Assembly (NCBI GenBank): GCA_039566865.1
Contig: CM076962.1
Coordinates: forward strand, 4,520,743 to 4,584,742
DNA length: 64,000 nucleotides
Source of the DNA: Aurelia coerulea
Lineage: Eukaryota > Cnidaria > Scyphozoa > Semaeostomeae > Ulmaridae
Reading direction: 5' to 3'
Positions 1 through 12,004 of this stretch are shown one piece after another. A model generated the notes under the pieces. It was not told the DNA's origin. It did not search any database and saw only the letters and a list, made by a program, of their open reading frames with translations. The first letter of the stretch is position 1, and every line of letters begins with the position of its first letter. The position numbers and the translations under genes were made by a program.

Positions 1-1490
1 TTATGTCAAAACAATCGTTTTCTAGAACGAACGAATCATTAGCCACTTATTGACAGTACTCATTATGCAAATAAGTCAACTTTAGAGGATGATGTAACTG
101 GTGGCCTGCACAGAGGCTAGCATTCGCAGCATCACCGAAGATAGAAGGATCCCCCTCCTACACAGCTACAGAAAGGTGCAGAATCCCAGCAAACAATGGC
201 GCCATTGACTGGGGGAAGGCACGAGATCACACTGAACCAAAACATCTTCATGCATATCATTCTGCACAGAGGTTATCTTCGTGACTGCTTGTCTCAAATT
301 AGATGCCCGCGAATAGCAACAATAGAAACGTTCTGTAGGGTTCTACATAAGTATTTTTGCGTTATCGTAAATCTCACATGACATCTCATTTGACACAGAT
401 GCACCAATAGTTTCGTGCACGAACTAAGCAAACTAGGGGTAATGACTTTTGATTTTTGCGTATCATTCTCGTTTGACATAAAGACCAAAATATTGCCTTT
501 GAGGCGATTCTTGTCCTTATACAAGGCGCTCGATTTTCCATTGAAGGCGACTTTAGCAGCAACACTCATCTCTCTGACTGTAGCTAAAAACAGCATCTAC
601 GATCATTTGGGGTTATGAAGAAATCAATATTCAGATATCCTTATGCTTGTTTAGCTCAGGACAGACTTTGAAATCATCCAAAAAGATCGTATGTTTATTA
701 AACTTACAGGCTGGAATTTAGAATAGCAGCCATTTAATTAAGAACCTATTCAGGCTGCCCAGAAAAAACCTAGGTTCTTTTATGCGGGTTTCTACTGTAG
801 ATAATGCCGATACCTTTAATTCCTCTAACTTCTCGTTCACCATAATTTCTCTTTGAGATGAGCTCGTTGGGTTTACTGCAAAAGTTCCAAGATACTGTAA
901 GAGAAACCAGTCGCGGTTATTACATGTCAGAACTGACAGTGGTGAATCTAGAGGGGTGCGAAGGATGTTCAAGCACCTGTCGGATTTTCTAACTGAATGT
1001 TTTCTCTTTTAAAGGGGCTCCGTCTCCAAAGTTCGGTCAAAACGGTGATTTTGCAGTTTTTGATGGGCTATATCACACAGATGTTTTCCTGTTTGTTCAA
1101 AAATGAAAAGCGTCATTTTGAAGATAAATCTTTGTACTTTAATGAGGACAAAACCAAACATTTATATCTTTTACGATTGCTTGGATATAAGTGGATTTTT
1201 AACGAGCATTTCTTGGTGGCTTGGGTGAAGCCGCCAAACAAACTGCAGAAAACAATGGAGAACAATGGCTATGTGCGGAGGTGTTTACAGATTTGTTTAC
1301 AGTTTGGTGACGGAGCCAAAATGATATCAATACATTTTTCTGCTATCAAATCAAAGCGCGCGAGCTGTCCGCATTTCTTCACTCCTCGTCGTTATTTATC
1401 ACTGCATTATGAAGCCCCCGTCTCACCGCCTCCACACTGTCGATATTACACTTAGTTACCAGAAGGTAACACTCCGTGCAATGATTGAAG
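1..1490. other. no gene recognised; start of window
   Basis: Several short open frames occur, but none has a convincing composition or splice context. A stretch near 1205-1280 resembles the minus strand at about 44300-44345: both can be read as a peptide containing KPPNKLQ. This is therefore probably repeat-derived sequence rather than a gene. Confidence 0.4.
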
Positions 1491-1501
1491 GACTGAATAT
1501 G

Positions 1502-1504
1502 GTA

Positions 1505-1587
<83 letters not shown>

Positions 1588-1610
1588 TATTATTATTATT
1601 GTTATTATCA
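1502..1610. repeat. (ATT)n microsatellite
   Basis: About 110 bp of almost pure ATT/TTA trinucleotide with a few interruptions. The poly-isoleucine reading frame across it is an artefact. Confidence 0.97.
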
Positions 1611-2261
1611 ATTTCTTTAAAAGTTGGCTAATATATACAGTAGCTATACTAAAGCTAATTCAGGCCAATTAAAAATTACAATATACATAAATATACATAA
1701 ATACACGGTTAAAAGTAGTAAAATAGCAGATATAATAAATATACAAAATTGAAATACCTTCAGTATAAAAACCATAAATGTTGAAATCAGATAAAGCCTA
1801 AGTTTGGAACAAAAGTAGAGGAGAACGGGGACAACTGACGTCAGACAATGGAGTATGCTGGTACAGGAGCAGGTTGTCACTCACCAAATCACAGATACAG
1901 TCGAGGCTGCGCGTAGGCTACGATACGGGGCATCTTTCAGCCCCAGGGGATTCCTTATTCAATCCAGTACCCGAAAATATGCCTGCAGATTGTTATCGGT
2001 TTTGGAAAGATTATTTATTTTTGGCTATCGTCTTCAAAAATAAATTTTTCGGAACTTAAACTTAATTCGAGATATCAAAGGTCTTGATTTCTGCCATATA
2101 TTTCATGCTTCCTACTATAATTTTTGATGTGGTTTTTGGTGGAATATTGATGAATTTTTTGGTGTGATTTCACATGTCAAAATAATGGCACACACCCCCC
2201 CCCCGTCATCTGCCTATTGAAATGACCCCCACGGCTGATGGTGTCCAAATTTCAGTAAGTT

Positions 2262-2425
2262 TCCGGAAAGGTTAGACTTGCCCCAAGTCTGTTTTGTCAA
2301 CTGTAATAAGTCTACCGGAAAGTATATTACAATTTCGCTTTTCACTGTTCCCTTCAATTTTTTTTGACCAAATTTTTTGTTGACGAAATAGACTTGGGGC
2401 AAGTCTACGGAAAGGTCGACAGGTG
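2262..2425. repeat. small foldback element
   Basis: AGACTTGCCCCAAGTCTG near 2275 recurs inverted near 2390, each next to a GTTGAC-type segment, giving a hairpin of about 150 bp. Related AGACTTGCC... sequence occurs at the outer edge of the foldback at 39.9-40.1 kb, suggesting one dispersed family. Confidence 0.6.
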
Positions 2426-2483
2426 TCGTTTTTCCAATATCTTACTCCAGGGCAGGATGTAAAATGTTTCTTTGGCAGCCACG

Positions 2484-3080
2484 CAACAAGGACAGATTTT
2501 GTAACACAATAGCATAAGTTGCTTTTGTTGACACTTGAATTCAAAGAGATTAGCGTTTGCAGACAAAGGAAATTCTCTCAACCAGAAATTCAAAACAAAC
2601 GAAGCCGCAAATTTTTCTCTGAAACCCAGGTAGCTAACGCATTCATTGTGCATTCCAGAAATTGTTTTTAAGAGCAAACATTAGCATATATCGAAAGAAG
2701 GATATATCTACACACCTACCTCGGGGATTTTATTTCTTTGGTTCAGAAGCTGAGCAGTAAGTGTTTTAATTACACCCAAAAAATAAGAGAATTGAATCGC
2801 TTCCCAATCGGCTTTTGAACGAAATAAATCAAATGTCCGTGGCAGATGTGTACATATATCCTTCTTCTTTCGATCTATGCTAATGTTTGCTCTTAAAAAC
2901 AATTTCTGGAATGCACAACGAGTGAGCTAGCTACCTGGGTTTCAGAGAGACTTTTGCGGCCTTGTTTGTTCTGAACTACTGGTTGAGAGAATTTCCTTTG
3001 TCTGTGAACGCTTATCGCTTTGAATTGCGGTGTCAATCAAATGCAACTCATGCTATTGTCTTGCAAAATCTGTACTGGTT
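2484..3080. mobile_element. foldback DNA element, family A copy 1
   Basis: Two inverted arms of about 220 bp (about 2492-2712 and 2860-3073) surround a unique centre of about 150 bp. Landmarks repeated in inverse are CAATTCAAAGCGATTAGC-like and TTTTTAAGAGCAAACAT. The same arms and centre recur at 42392-42990. No transposase is present and I could not define a clean TSD, so the superfamily is unknown. Confidence 0.85.
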
Positions 3081-3239
3081 TCTTTCATGTTATCTGTCTG
3101 GTTTGTGGTAAGCTTCTCATGTGCACAATGAGACAGTTAGCCATACTGGTTTTGGGGCATCTCTTGAGGCTTCGTTTGTTAATCTAATGCTGCTGTGCGG
3201 TGATTGGAAAATCTTCCTTCTCGAGTACACGTATTTTCT

Positions 3240-3800
3240 TTTCAAAAAACTGCCCATAAGAAACTCAACTCTCAGATCGCCAAAAATTAAGAAGCTCCAG
3301 TACTGAGAGAATATAAGTTAAGAAACTATTTACTTTGATAAAGAAAATCCTTGGCACATTTTTATTTACTTTCACTTGTTTCCTGTACCATGTTACTCGT
3401 ATAAGGTACTTGAGTAATTAATGTCTAAACATTATTGGAAAGGCTTAAAAACATTGTTTTGAAATGTTCACGAGGGCAAAAGGGCAAAAGTAGTGAACAT
3501 GAAGATTGTTCTGGAACCTCTAAGGAACTCGTAAGAAACTCTGAGTACTCAAAATCTGATAATTTTAAAGACAAATGATGGAGATATAAGGTGACTTAAA
3601 TCAGGGGCCTGGGTAATCAAAATATAACCTATTGAATTCCATTGTATTTGATGATATCGAGAGATTAGCAAATCAATTAGACAAATGAAAGCAGCGCTGC
3701 GTTATATATCCGTCATTTGTCTTTAACTTTTAGAAACTTTCAGTACTGGCCCAGTGGCCCAAATTCTTAGTTTCTTATAAAAGAAATACGTGTAGATCAT
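3240..3800 (+). repeat. dispersed repeat with AAGAAACT motifs, copy 1
   Basis: Related sequence is found at 32985-33460 and, inverted, at about 37860-38220. It carries repeated TAAGAAACT and CAGTACTG motifs. Its first 70 bp (3240-3312) recur inverted at 5384-5456, so the two may be terminal inverted repeats of a 2.2 kb element that holds the 4321-5340 insertion. Confidence 0.6.
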
Positions 3801-4318
3801 AGTGTAAATTAATTTGGCTTATACCATATGCTTATACCTTGCATGTTCTTTCCATTTCAACCTCCTCATATGCAGCAATCAAATCATCATTGTTTTTCTC
3901 CATCTCTACGTTTCGATTCTTGCAAACTCTAAAAGCTGAAACCTGCCTAAATATACTGCCTTCGCGATGTTGTCATACCTCGCACATCCAATAAACTTCC
4001 TCATTGAGGAGATGACTGATGACTGATTGGGAAAGATGTTCAATGGAGGAGAAAGATTCTATTCTTTGGATTAAATTTTCTTTGCACACTCAAACATAGT
4101 CAATCAATTGAGGAATCTCTAAAATTTATGCTATGCAGAAACACAAAGGTATGAACGGGTACGAGACAAATCTTTTTTCTTCACAAATCTTTAAATAAAT
4201 TGATAAATAAATAAATAAAAAAACAACATTTATTTCGCTCTTCGCTGTTTTGGTAAAGACGCTACCTGGAGACCTGGAGTCCTCGATACACGTAATTTTT
4301 ATAAGAAACCACGCACAG
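3801..4318. other. no gene recognised
   Basis: AT-rich sequence lying between the inverted copies at 3240-3312 and 5384-5456. It includes an A/T-rich tract with repeated AAATAAAT units near 4194-4220. I see no convincing exon. Confidence 0.4.
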
Positions 4319-4320
4319 TA

Positions 4321-5340
4321 GGGTAGGGTGGGGTAACGTGGGTCGAAAATGAGCAAAATCTCAAAATGGATAGCTGGTAAAACGAGACTAAAATGCAAAA
4401 CATTTCAAAAGCTTCGTTTAATTGACATTCAGTGCTTCTTCTTTCTTGGGAGAAAATCTCAGCTCTGACAAAGGCAGTTAAATATTTAAAAAACATTTTC
4501 TCTGTTGGCAACTAAAATAGGCCCACTTTTTCCGACGAGCGGGAAAATGGGTCTATTTTCAAAGCTTGTATATAATCGGAATATGAAAGGCTAAATGATT
4601 AAAAAAATTAATGGACTTACATTTCCCAACTATTCTCTATTCAATAAAATCACAGTCTTTACCTTTTATCGCAAGCAATCCCGTTCCCGCGACGAAAATA
4701 AAACTACGGTCATTATGCTGTGATCCACCATCGTTGCGACTTGCTAGTCAGTGATCGAATTTGATAATAACAGTCCAATAAAAATGTTTGCAGTATGTTT
4801 ACTCCAATTTGCTGGTTACAAGACAGTAATTGCGGTAATAGGAAGCCCGTTTTCGCATTTTAGACAGAAAACAACGTGGCAAGATGAACATAAGTGCGAA
4901 AATTTTAGGCAATTCAAGGCTTCGTTGAATTTGAATTATGGCTGAATTCTCAGTAGGCCCACATTACCCCCACCTGGTAAAAAATAAAAATAAAAAGAAC
5001 AATCGCGTCAATGACTTCGAAATAAACGTTATTTCAGTTTTAAAAGACCAAACTCTCACCTCGTGGTCAATAAATTGGCCAGAAAAGCAAAACAACAGTG
5101 GCAGGAGAAAGTTTTCCTGGGCTTTGAAATTCTTGCACAGTAGGCCGTTCAGTAAATTTATTTTATAAAACGAGTGGATATACGTCTAAGAGGAATGTTT
5201 TATGCGAAAAGGCAGTTTATCATGCAGACATTAAAAGAAAAATAGCAAGCCCTTCTTCCATTTAACGAGGAAGGATATTTCTAGCGAAAAGCTCAGTAGA
5301 CCCACTTTACCCCGTAGACCCATATTACCCCACCCTACCC
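4321..5340. mobile_element. TA-flanked DNA element with GGGTAGGGTGGGGTAA ends
   Basis: The left end reads GGGTAGGGTGGGGTAA and the right end is its inverse, with TA immediately outside both (4319-4320 and 5341-5342). The 1020-bp interior has no transposase. Several GTAGGCCCACnTTACCCC-like subterminal repeats occur near 4516, 4954 and 5295. TA duplication plus short inverted ends suggests a non-autonomous Tc1/mariner- or pogo-type element. Confidence 0.75.
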
Positions 5341-5383
5341 TAGGCTGAAATAAAAATAAATGCCCTCTTTCGTTTTATTTTCC

Positions 5384-5456
5384 CAGTACTGGAGTTTCTT
5401 GATCTTTTCGCGATCTGAGAATTGAGTTTCTTATAGGCAGTTTCTTCTGAAAGAGT
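5384..5456 (-). repeat. inverted partner of 3240-3312
   Basis: About 70 bp is inverted relative to 3240-3312, with shared CTGCCTATAAGAAACTC and CTCCAGTACTG blocks. It is probably the other terminus of an old 2.2 kb element. Confidence 0.6.
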
Positions 5457-5786
5457 GTAGTGGGTTGGTGCGGGCCTACTGGTAGAAATTTAATTATTCA
5501 AGTGAGAATAAGCCTGTGTTCCAGACCCCAGTTTGTGCGAATGCAATCTCTACGAGTCGCTACAGTTCAATAACTTGAATAAACACAATAACAAAGCTAC
5601 TTCTAAAAAATACATTGTTTTTCTGCTTCTTTGCGAAGATTTCGTAAATTTGTAAGGAGAAGCTTTGCAGCTACGCAGTGAAACATCAATAAACTTTCAT
5701 TTTGCATTCTGTCGATAGTAACAAAGCGATGTTTAATAGGTGTCATCAGATGCCCCTTTAACTTTGTGCTGCATCTGCAAGTTTAA

Positions 5787-7211
5787 CCCTATTTTCAACG
5801 GCGGGGGGCGTTTTCACCCCCCGATCGGGTTTTTTTTAATACCGGGTGTCCCAAAAAAAGTACTCCTGTTTAAAAAATCACCAAAATCAGTTATGAAACC
5901 TTTGATAAAATTTTCTTTTTGAGTCGTTTTGCCAAAGACCCAAAAATATTGACAGACGAAAAATGTTTGCTTTTGATACAACAAGGTTGAAAATTTACAC
6001 GTTGAAAAACTTTACTTTGAGCTATAGTTTTTAAGCAGCATACTCGATCTAGCGTAAGAGTCCAAATTTTCAGATTTTTTATCATCATTGAAGTCTCCAG
6101 TGATAGTGTGCATTTAATTCAGTCATTTATGACCAAACAAGAAGCTTCACATCCACAAATAAATTGACCTAGCAATCATCAGTGCTTCTTTGCAGTATGA
6201 ATCAAAACCAGGAAACCCTAAAAAGAGCTTACAGTTGCTCATTTTCAAGGCAATTACAAAATCTGCTAGTTTGGGAAAATAATTTGGTCATTGATCTACA
6301 TGACATAAAAAGAAAATTGAAGATCGGTCGTGGAATCAAATTTTGGTGATTTTTCAAACGGGACTACTTTTTTTTGGGACACCCGGTAGCTCCCAAACGA
6401 TGCTACCTACAATGCTGAAACTTCTTGACTTTTTCTAAAATTTAGTTTGCATCAGAAAAATGAAATTTCAACACATATTGTTTGACCACGTGACCACCAC
6501 ATGCCCATATTTGGAGAGTGGTCACATATAAATTCTTTAAAACGGCTCTAATTTCTTCCTTTGTTACTAAATCTCAACAATATATATACCATTCGATTTG
6601 TCTCGATGAGTACTTTCATTTGATATATAATTTATTCATATATGCTGACATCAGCAGTTTATTATTTCTATGACGTCATCAATCTTTATGACGTCATATT
6701 CCTAATGAATGAGTAATCTTTTCATGCAAAACTGATGGAATTACCTCAAATATCGATGAAGGTACTAGATTTCACCAATAATATGCGAAATTAATGGTTT
6801 TAAATCATAATTATTGAGTTAACAATTTTGCATCAAATCGAATTTTCATTATTTAATTAGTTAATTCATTAGAAACCAAAAATATCCGTATGAAATCATA
6901 TGAAACTACAAATTAATGGTGTCAAGCAGGTATTTGGGTGGTTTTTTGCCAATTTTATCTAGCTATTTGCTAATAATGGGCCCTTTTCTGCAAATAGCTC
7001 GATTTTCTCAAAGTTTGCATTGTTTTTGGTTGCCAAGCAACCAATCACGTGACTATTGATTGATTGATGCTATTTTTAGATTCTCCTTTGTTCAATAATG
7101 ACACAGGGCAAGTTTCATTGTCATAGCTGCTATACTTGCGGAGAAAAACAGGGGGCGAAAAGCGCCCCCCCCCCCGGTAGAAAATCACTTTTTTACCCGG
7201 TTAAAATAGGG
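5787..7211. mobile_element. piggyBac-type non-autonomous element (TTAA target)
   Basis: The ends are CCCTATTTT and its inverse AAAATAGGG, each directly flanked by TTAA (5783-5786 and 7212-7215). This matches the known target preference of piggyBac elements. G/C-rich subterminal blocks on both sides are also inverted. No transposase frame is present. A second element (5842-6386) is inserted near the left end, so this one was there first. Confidence 0.75.
5842..6386. mobile_element. mariner-type MITE, CCGGGTGTCCCAAAA ends, copy 1
   Basis: The 545-bp element starts CCGGGTGTCCCAAAAAAAG and ends with the inverse, with TA on both sides (5840-5841 and 6387-6388). It is non-coding. A shorter copy with an internal deletion lies at 8100-8483, a degraded copy at about 41215-41553, and isolated right ends near 43305-43322 and 55910-55932. 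Confidence 0.9.
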
Positions 7212-7438
7212 TTAACATGCTTTATACGTCCCTTTAAACGTCCCTCTAAGTGCAAAGGAAATGTTAGCATTTTGAGGCCTTTAACAACAATTTCCGGCAA
7301 ATAACACATATAGGCCGTAATACTTGCCCAGACAGGCTAGAATTTGACTGCAAGTAGCTTCGCTTAAAATGGGCGTATACCTTATAAGTTGTGTTGCAGT
7401 GAAATCGCTGTGTTTCGTGGAGCCTGGATGCTCAATAC

Positions 7439-7819
7439 AGTAGAGTCCCGCGTATTTTTAAGAAACACGGACCCTGATTTTCAAAATAATACCCCATTTA
7501 TTAGAAACAAGTACAGGTCTGAAAAAACCTTGTTTCGTATAACAAAACTAAGCCAAAAAACTCCTTCCTGGAATAATTATATCATTTCCTGGAAGTGAAA
7601 ATTTACAAGTGCAAATCAAAATAACATATTTTTTATCACAGTCATAAAGCCTGTGTCTGAGTTGAGGCTGCACGCAGGCTAGTGTCTGAGTTGTCGATTG
7701 ATAGTGCATGATTTTCTAATAAGAAATTTTACCCTGATTTGTTCTTTACCTCATTTTATAAGAAACATGTCAGACATGAAATTGAAAGTTTGTTTCTTAT
7801 ATGCGAGCACTACTGTCTG
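7439..7819. mobile_element. pogo/Tigger-type MITE copy 1
   Basis: Inverted termini of the type CAGTAGnGTCCCGC...AAGAAAC and GTTTCTTATATGCGAGCACTACTG. TA precedes the left end; the right flank is TC, a decayed TA. The interior closely matches 12005-12488. CAGT-start TIRs with a TA target fit pogo/Tigger elements. No transposase is present. Confidence 0.75.
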
Positions 7820-8099
7820 ACATCATTTCGTATGTTTTTAAAAATGTGTCGAAAATAGAAACACGTGGAATTTGCAGGCAGAAGGCAAAGTAAATAATTT
7901 CACTTCAGCTATAATTCACTTTCGTGTTAATCGAAAACAAAAATATGTTATTTTGGACTCAGGTTATGTGAAAGTAGCAACTGACCAAACTGACCTGGAT
8001 TGAATGATGTTTTTACACATTTTTATCCTATTACATTTGTTCAAATTCAAAAATTTTATAACAGGTATAAAAAAGCTGCTCTATTTATATTCTCACATA

Positions 8100-8483
8100 G
8101 CGGGTCCCAAAAAAGTACTCCTGTTTAAAAAATCACCAACAATTGATAATCCAGAACCTTTGATAAAATTTTCTTTTTGAGTTGTTTTGTCAAAGACCCA
8201 AAAATATTAATAGATGATAAAATGTTTGCTCTTGATACAGCAAGGTAGACAAATTACACGACGAAAAATCCTATTTTGAGCTACAGTTTTTAAGCAAAAT
8301 ACTCAATCTTGCCTAAGATTCAACATTTTCAGATTTTTATCATCATTGAGGTCTGCAATGATAGTGCGCATTTCTTTCTGTTCTGTCATTTATGACCAAA
8401 CTAGATGCTTTAAATTGAAGATCGGCTGTGAAATCAAATTTTGGTGATTTTTCAAACGGGAGTACTTTCTTTGGGACACCCGG
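8100..8483. mobile_element. mariner-type MITE, CCGGGTGTCCCAAAA ends, copy 2
   Basis: A 384-bp relative of the element at 5842-6386. It has TA flanks at 8098-8099 and 8484-8485, a slightly decayed left end and an internal deletion. The right end is GTACTTTCTTTGGGACACCCGG-like. Confidence 0.85.
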
Positions 8484-8879
8484 TAGAATAGTCTACAATC
8501 TTGGCCAAAATGCTTTTTATATTCATATGAAAATATTACCATAAATCTTACATTCTACTGTACGTTGCTAATTACTTCGGACAAGTCACAAAATTGCACT
8601 ACTTCGGTTTTTGATAACGTCCCCACCCCCCGCTCCCCCCGTTTCAAAATTGCTTGAATCAAACACCTTTCGACCTTCTCAACATTGAATTAGGGGGGAT
8701 TAGGAGGCTCTAAATGTAGGTTTTCTCCTCGATATTTCAGGAAACATCATGAAGACATTGAAATTTGCCTATGTCCCAGCTTCTTTTGGCCAGGATTGTA
8801 GCTAACAGGTTTATTCAAGTTTTCGAACGTTATTCCAGTTCCTTTTAGAGCTAAGACAAAACACTGCATAGGCCACTGC

Positions 8880-9065
8880 AGAAACTTTTGATCAAGGGGA
8901 GGGGTTCTTGGCTAAGTTTTAGGTAGGGTCTGCCGCGAGCATATTAAAAATGGTACCGTTGGCTAGATTATTGTTTACGAAAATGGTACCTCTGGCCAGA
9001 CCAAGTTGACCATTCCCTGGATCAATTTATACGAAAATGGCACCCTTGGCTGGCCCAACTAGAAA
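8880..9065 (-). repeat. tandem GGTACC-rich repeat, copy 1
   Basis: Units of about 45-65 bp contain ACGAAAATGGTACC and TTGGCTAG/CTGGCCAG. The same block in opposite orientation occurs at 45225-45545, together with its flank containing GTCTGCCGCGAGC. It is a dispersed non-coding repeat. Confidence 0.7.
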
Positions 9066-10149
9066 AATTAACAGTTCTTCAAAACTTGAGGTCCGATCAT
9101 GATACGCTATTCGTAATGCTCTTTCATGAATGGCGTTAAGTGAGGTTAAGTGAAGTTAAGTGGAGCAGAGAATGGAGGGTAGTTGAGTGATCCTCTAAAG
9201 TTGTTTGTCTCCAACAGCATTGGCATCCTGTGGAGTCTTTTTGATACATTGAGCATCTTGGAATGTAGGCTTCTACTTTCGGCTGAAATTCCAAGACAGG
9301 GTTATGCTTTCAGTGTCTTTATTCCAACACGTGTATGTGCATGAAGCTTAAGCTACACTTTTTCCAAGAGAGGTCAAATTTGACGTAAGAAACTAAATAA
9401 CTTTTAAAAGAGACTGTATTATCCATGACAGGTACATTCATTCTTTTTATAAGAAACCGCTTATCAGAAACGGTAGGCTCAATTCTTCGAAAGTTAAGAA
9501 ACAACCCTACCTAGATTTAAAAACCTAAGAAATTGTTGCATTTCACAGTTTTGATTTTCCCGTAGCAGTCAGAAATGTGTTGACACTGTACTTTTATAGC
9601 AACTGTTTGGACATTATTTTGAGTGCGAATTATGTTATTGACTTGTTTTGAGATCTTACCAAGTAATTTGGGAGCCCTTTAGACAAAACAAGATCAACTT
9701 TACACTTCTGGCTTTAAAAATATAAGAAACAAGTAAGAAACTTTTGGCAGCAAAATGGCCCAAAAATCTAAGAAACTGCCTACCAGCCCCTGACTTTAGT
9801 TTCTTATAAAGAAAAATGAGTGCATCATGTTTTCAAACGTCATTTCCACGAAAGGGTCATAAAGGATTTTTCTGGCAGGCACTCCCCCGTTGTTTTTCTT
9901 AAAGGTAGACTTGCCTTTCTATGAGATTGAAACTGTGCACTGAAATTTGAATTTGAGAGAAATCGAAAGTGGAAGCATGTGGACTCTGCTTATAGCTTTG
10001 GATGGTTAATTGTTTTAAAATGTGTTTCAAACAGTGTATCACTTTTGTAGAAAGTGAGAGTCATTTAACTCTAAAAGTTGCCAACTTAAGCTCAGATAAG
10101 AGGGATTTGAGAGTTTGTTGGTCCTGTCACGCTCCTGCCTCGAATCAAA
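9066..10149. promoter_or_regulatory. upstream region of the signal-peptide exon
   Basis: This lies upstream of the start codon at 10150. It holds GTTTCTTATAA-type motifs near 9450 and 9800, and the final 300 bp are free of obvious transposon ends. I cannot point to a definite TATA box or transcription start. The promoter is placed here only because exon 1 starts just downstream. Confidence 0.3.
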
Positions 10150-10216
10150 ATGTTTGCAGTGCCAGTGAAACTGATGTGTGATATTCTGCTACTTGGAATA
10201 GTCTTCTGCATATCTG
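10150..10216 (+). CDS. exon 1 (signal peptide) of the beta-helix / multi-pass membrane protein gene
   Basis: ATG at 10150 has A at -3 and opens a 22-codon frame with a hydrophobic core (DILLLGIVF) ending in CIS, typical of a signal peptide. After one further base the exon ends in CTG|GTGAGT, a strong donor at 10217. The leftover G (phase 1) fits the acceptor at 22564, where a polypyrimidine run ends in TTTATTTCAG; the joined codon is GAT (Asp). This supplies the secretion signal that the large exon lacks. The intron is 12,348 bp and full of repeats. A second in-frame acceptor 6 bp downstream (22570) would remove two residues. The join is inferred from phase and splice consensus, without transcript data. 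Confidence 0.75.
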
Positions 10217-10296
10217 GTGAGTTGTCAAGCATTTTGCACCATTAGTCCAAATTTGTTCCTAATTTTTCTTTTTCTGTGGATGAAAAACCACATGTA

Positions 10297-10325
10297 ACCA
10301 GGGGCGTAGCCAAGGGACTGAGGAG
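10297..10325. mobile_element. isolated hAT-type terminus
   Basis: CAGGGGCGTAGCCAAGGG is typical of hAT 5' ends. I did not find the matching right end nearby, so this is probably a remnant. Confidence 0.35.
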
Positions 10326-10890
10326 ATGCCAGATGCCAGACGCCAATTTTTAGCAGTCTGTTAGCGAATTGATAACATTTCTCCAGTAAAAATCCAAATA
10401 AAAGAACCTGTTATTCGCTGTAACAAGCTGAAATGGCTCCTATGCATCTTTATGGTAGTTCTTATGTACCGGGTAGTTGGCTGTGGAATGTGGAATAAAA
10501 AGTTCGCAACTGATATTGATATACAGGGGTGGTCATGTCCCTATGGAGACAGTGGTTCTAGATCTGTCCCAAAAGTTGGCTTTTCCCCCTGAAATCTGGG
10601 CCAGCTTTGTCCCCAAAAGGTGGCCTTTTTTGCTTCCAGAGAATTTGGCTTTTTCCTACAATATTTTTGGACAATTTGCCATTGGGCAAAGTTTGTCCCC
10701 AAAACTGGCTGTATTTGCACATGTCAGCACTGGTTCTTTTCTGTTCAATAGCAAGACAAAGCTGACATAGCCATTATTTCCAGATTCAAGAGACATTCTG
10801 TGGCTTATTTCTTCAAATCTACGGACAAAAAAGTTGTGCCGTCGTTCTCCAATGGGTATGTAAAAAATGGGTGGGTTTCGGCACTTCTTT

Positions 10891-11165
10891 GGGACAGAGG
10901 TAGCACCGCTGTACATTCAATGTCCGATTCCATGCAAAAACTGGGTGGGTTTTGGCATTTATTTGGGACAGAGGTAGCACCGCTGTACATTCAATGTCCG
11001 ATTCCATGCAAAAACTGGGTGGGTTTTGGTATTTATTTGGGACAGAGGTAGCACCGCTGTACATTCAATGTCCGATTCCATGCAAAAACTGGATGGGTTT
11101 TGGCACTTATTTGGGACAAAGATAGCACCGCTGTACCTGAAATTCATCTCTGTTAATTTGCAAGA
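10891..11165. repeat. 74-bp tandem repeat, about 3.7 copies
   Basis: GGGACAGAGGTAGCACCGCT recurs at 10891, 10965 and 11039, and in decayed form at 11113, exactly 74 bp apart. Overlapping open frames on both strands are by-products, since 74 is not a multiple of three. The GTCCCAAAA / GACAAAGGTAG vocabulary is shared with 28.8-30.1 kb. Confidence 0.95.
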
Positions 11166-11412
11166 TGCAAAAACTGGGTGAGATTGCTGCAACAAAAAGG
11201 ACAGAGGTAACGACGCGTTATCTATTATTGTATGTGAAAACTTTAAAGTGGCTAGAAACTAAGAGGAAGAATGCAGTGTTGCATGAGAGAATGTCCATAA
11301 TTTGGTGGTGACCAGCTATGTCCTCAAAACTTGGCTTTTTCTAAGTTGTGTAGCATGGACTTCGGTCAAAACCGGGTTGGTTTATTTTTGTTCTCAGGAC
11401 AAAGGTGGGGTC

Positions 11413-11856
11413 CCCAGGGGGGGTACTCCCTTTATGGCCTAACAGGGGGGTCCAGTCGGTTTGAGGGTCTTACAAAATGGCTACCAAATGGCCCTATTTG
11501 TTAACTCCTACTACCAATTGGGGGTATTCCAAGATTCCTGGCCAGTTATAAGATTTCAACTCTGTAGGCTCTTCCGCATGTCAATATGGTCGTTGCAGCA
11601 ATAATTATCATTGAATTGTGAAGTTTTCTTGCTTTGTTCAATCAGTTTTTGCAATAGAAAATTTTGAAAAACTGCAGAAAATTTTCGCTACCAGATGCTA
11701 CCAAATGGCCCAATTTTAGGTCCACAAACTACCATTTGAGGGTTTCTGTGAAAAGATACTACCATTTGAGGGTGCTTTTCACAATTTTTGCTTTGGCCCT
11801 CTTTATCCCTGACTGGACCCCCCTGTCGGGCTATAATGGGAGTACCCCCCCCCGGG
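11413..11856. mobile_element. 8-bp-TSD MITE with CCCRGGGGGG ends, copy 1
   Basis: Ends CCCAGGGGGGGTACTCCC and the inverse, flanked by a perfect 8-bp duplication GTGGGGTC (11405-11412 and 11857-11864). Related copies are at 30067-30418 and 49407-49680. An 8-bp TSD suggests a hAT-type element, although the G-rich terminus is unusual. Confidence 0.85.
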
Positions 11857-12004
11857 GTGGGGTCACAAAATTTACCGTACTTGACCGCCCCTGGATATAT
11901 CAGACAACGGCTGGGAAAGGGTTTGTATGGGAACAAGAATTCCACGTTCAGTTCTGGTCCATGATTGACTGGCCGTTGAAATTTAAATCCTATTTCTGAT
12001 ATAC

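Noticed and set aside
1409..1672. Poly-isoleucine open frame
   Set aside because: Translation of an ATT microsatellite.
10800..11195. Open frames on both strands around 10.8-11.2 kb
   Set aside because: By-products of the 74-bp tandem repeat.
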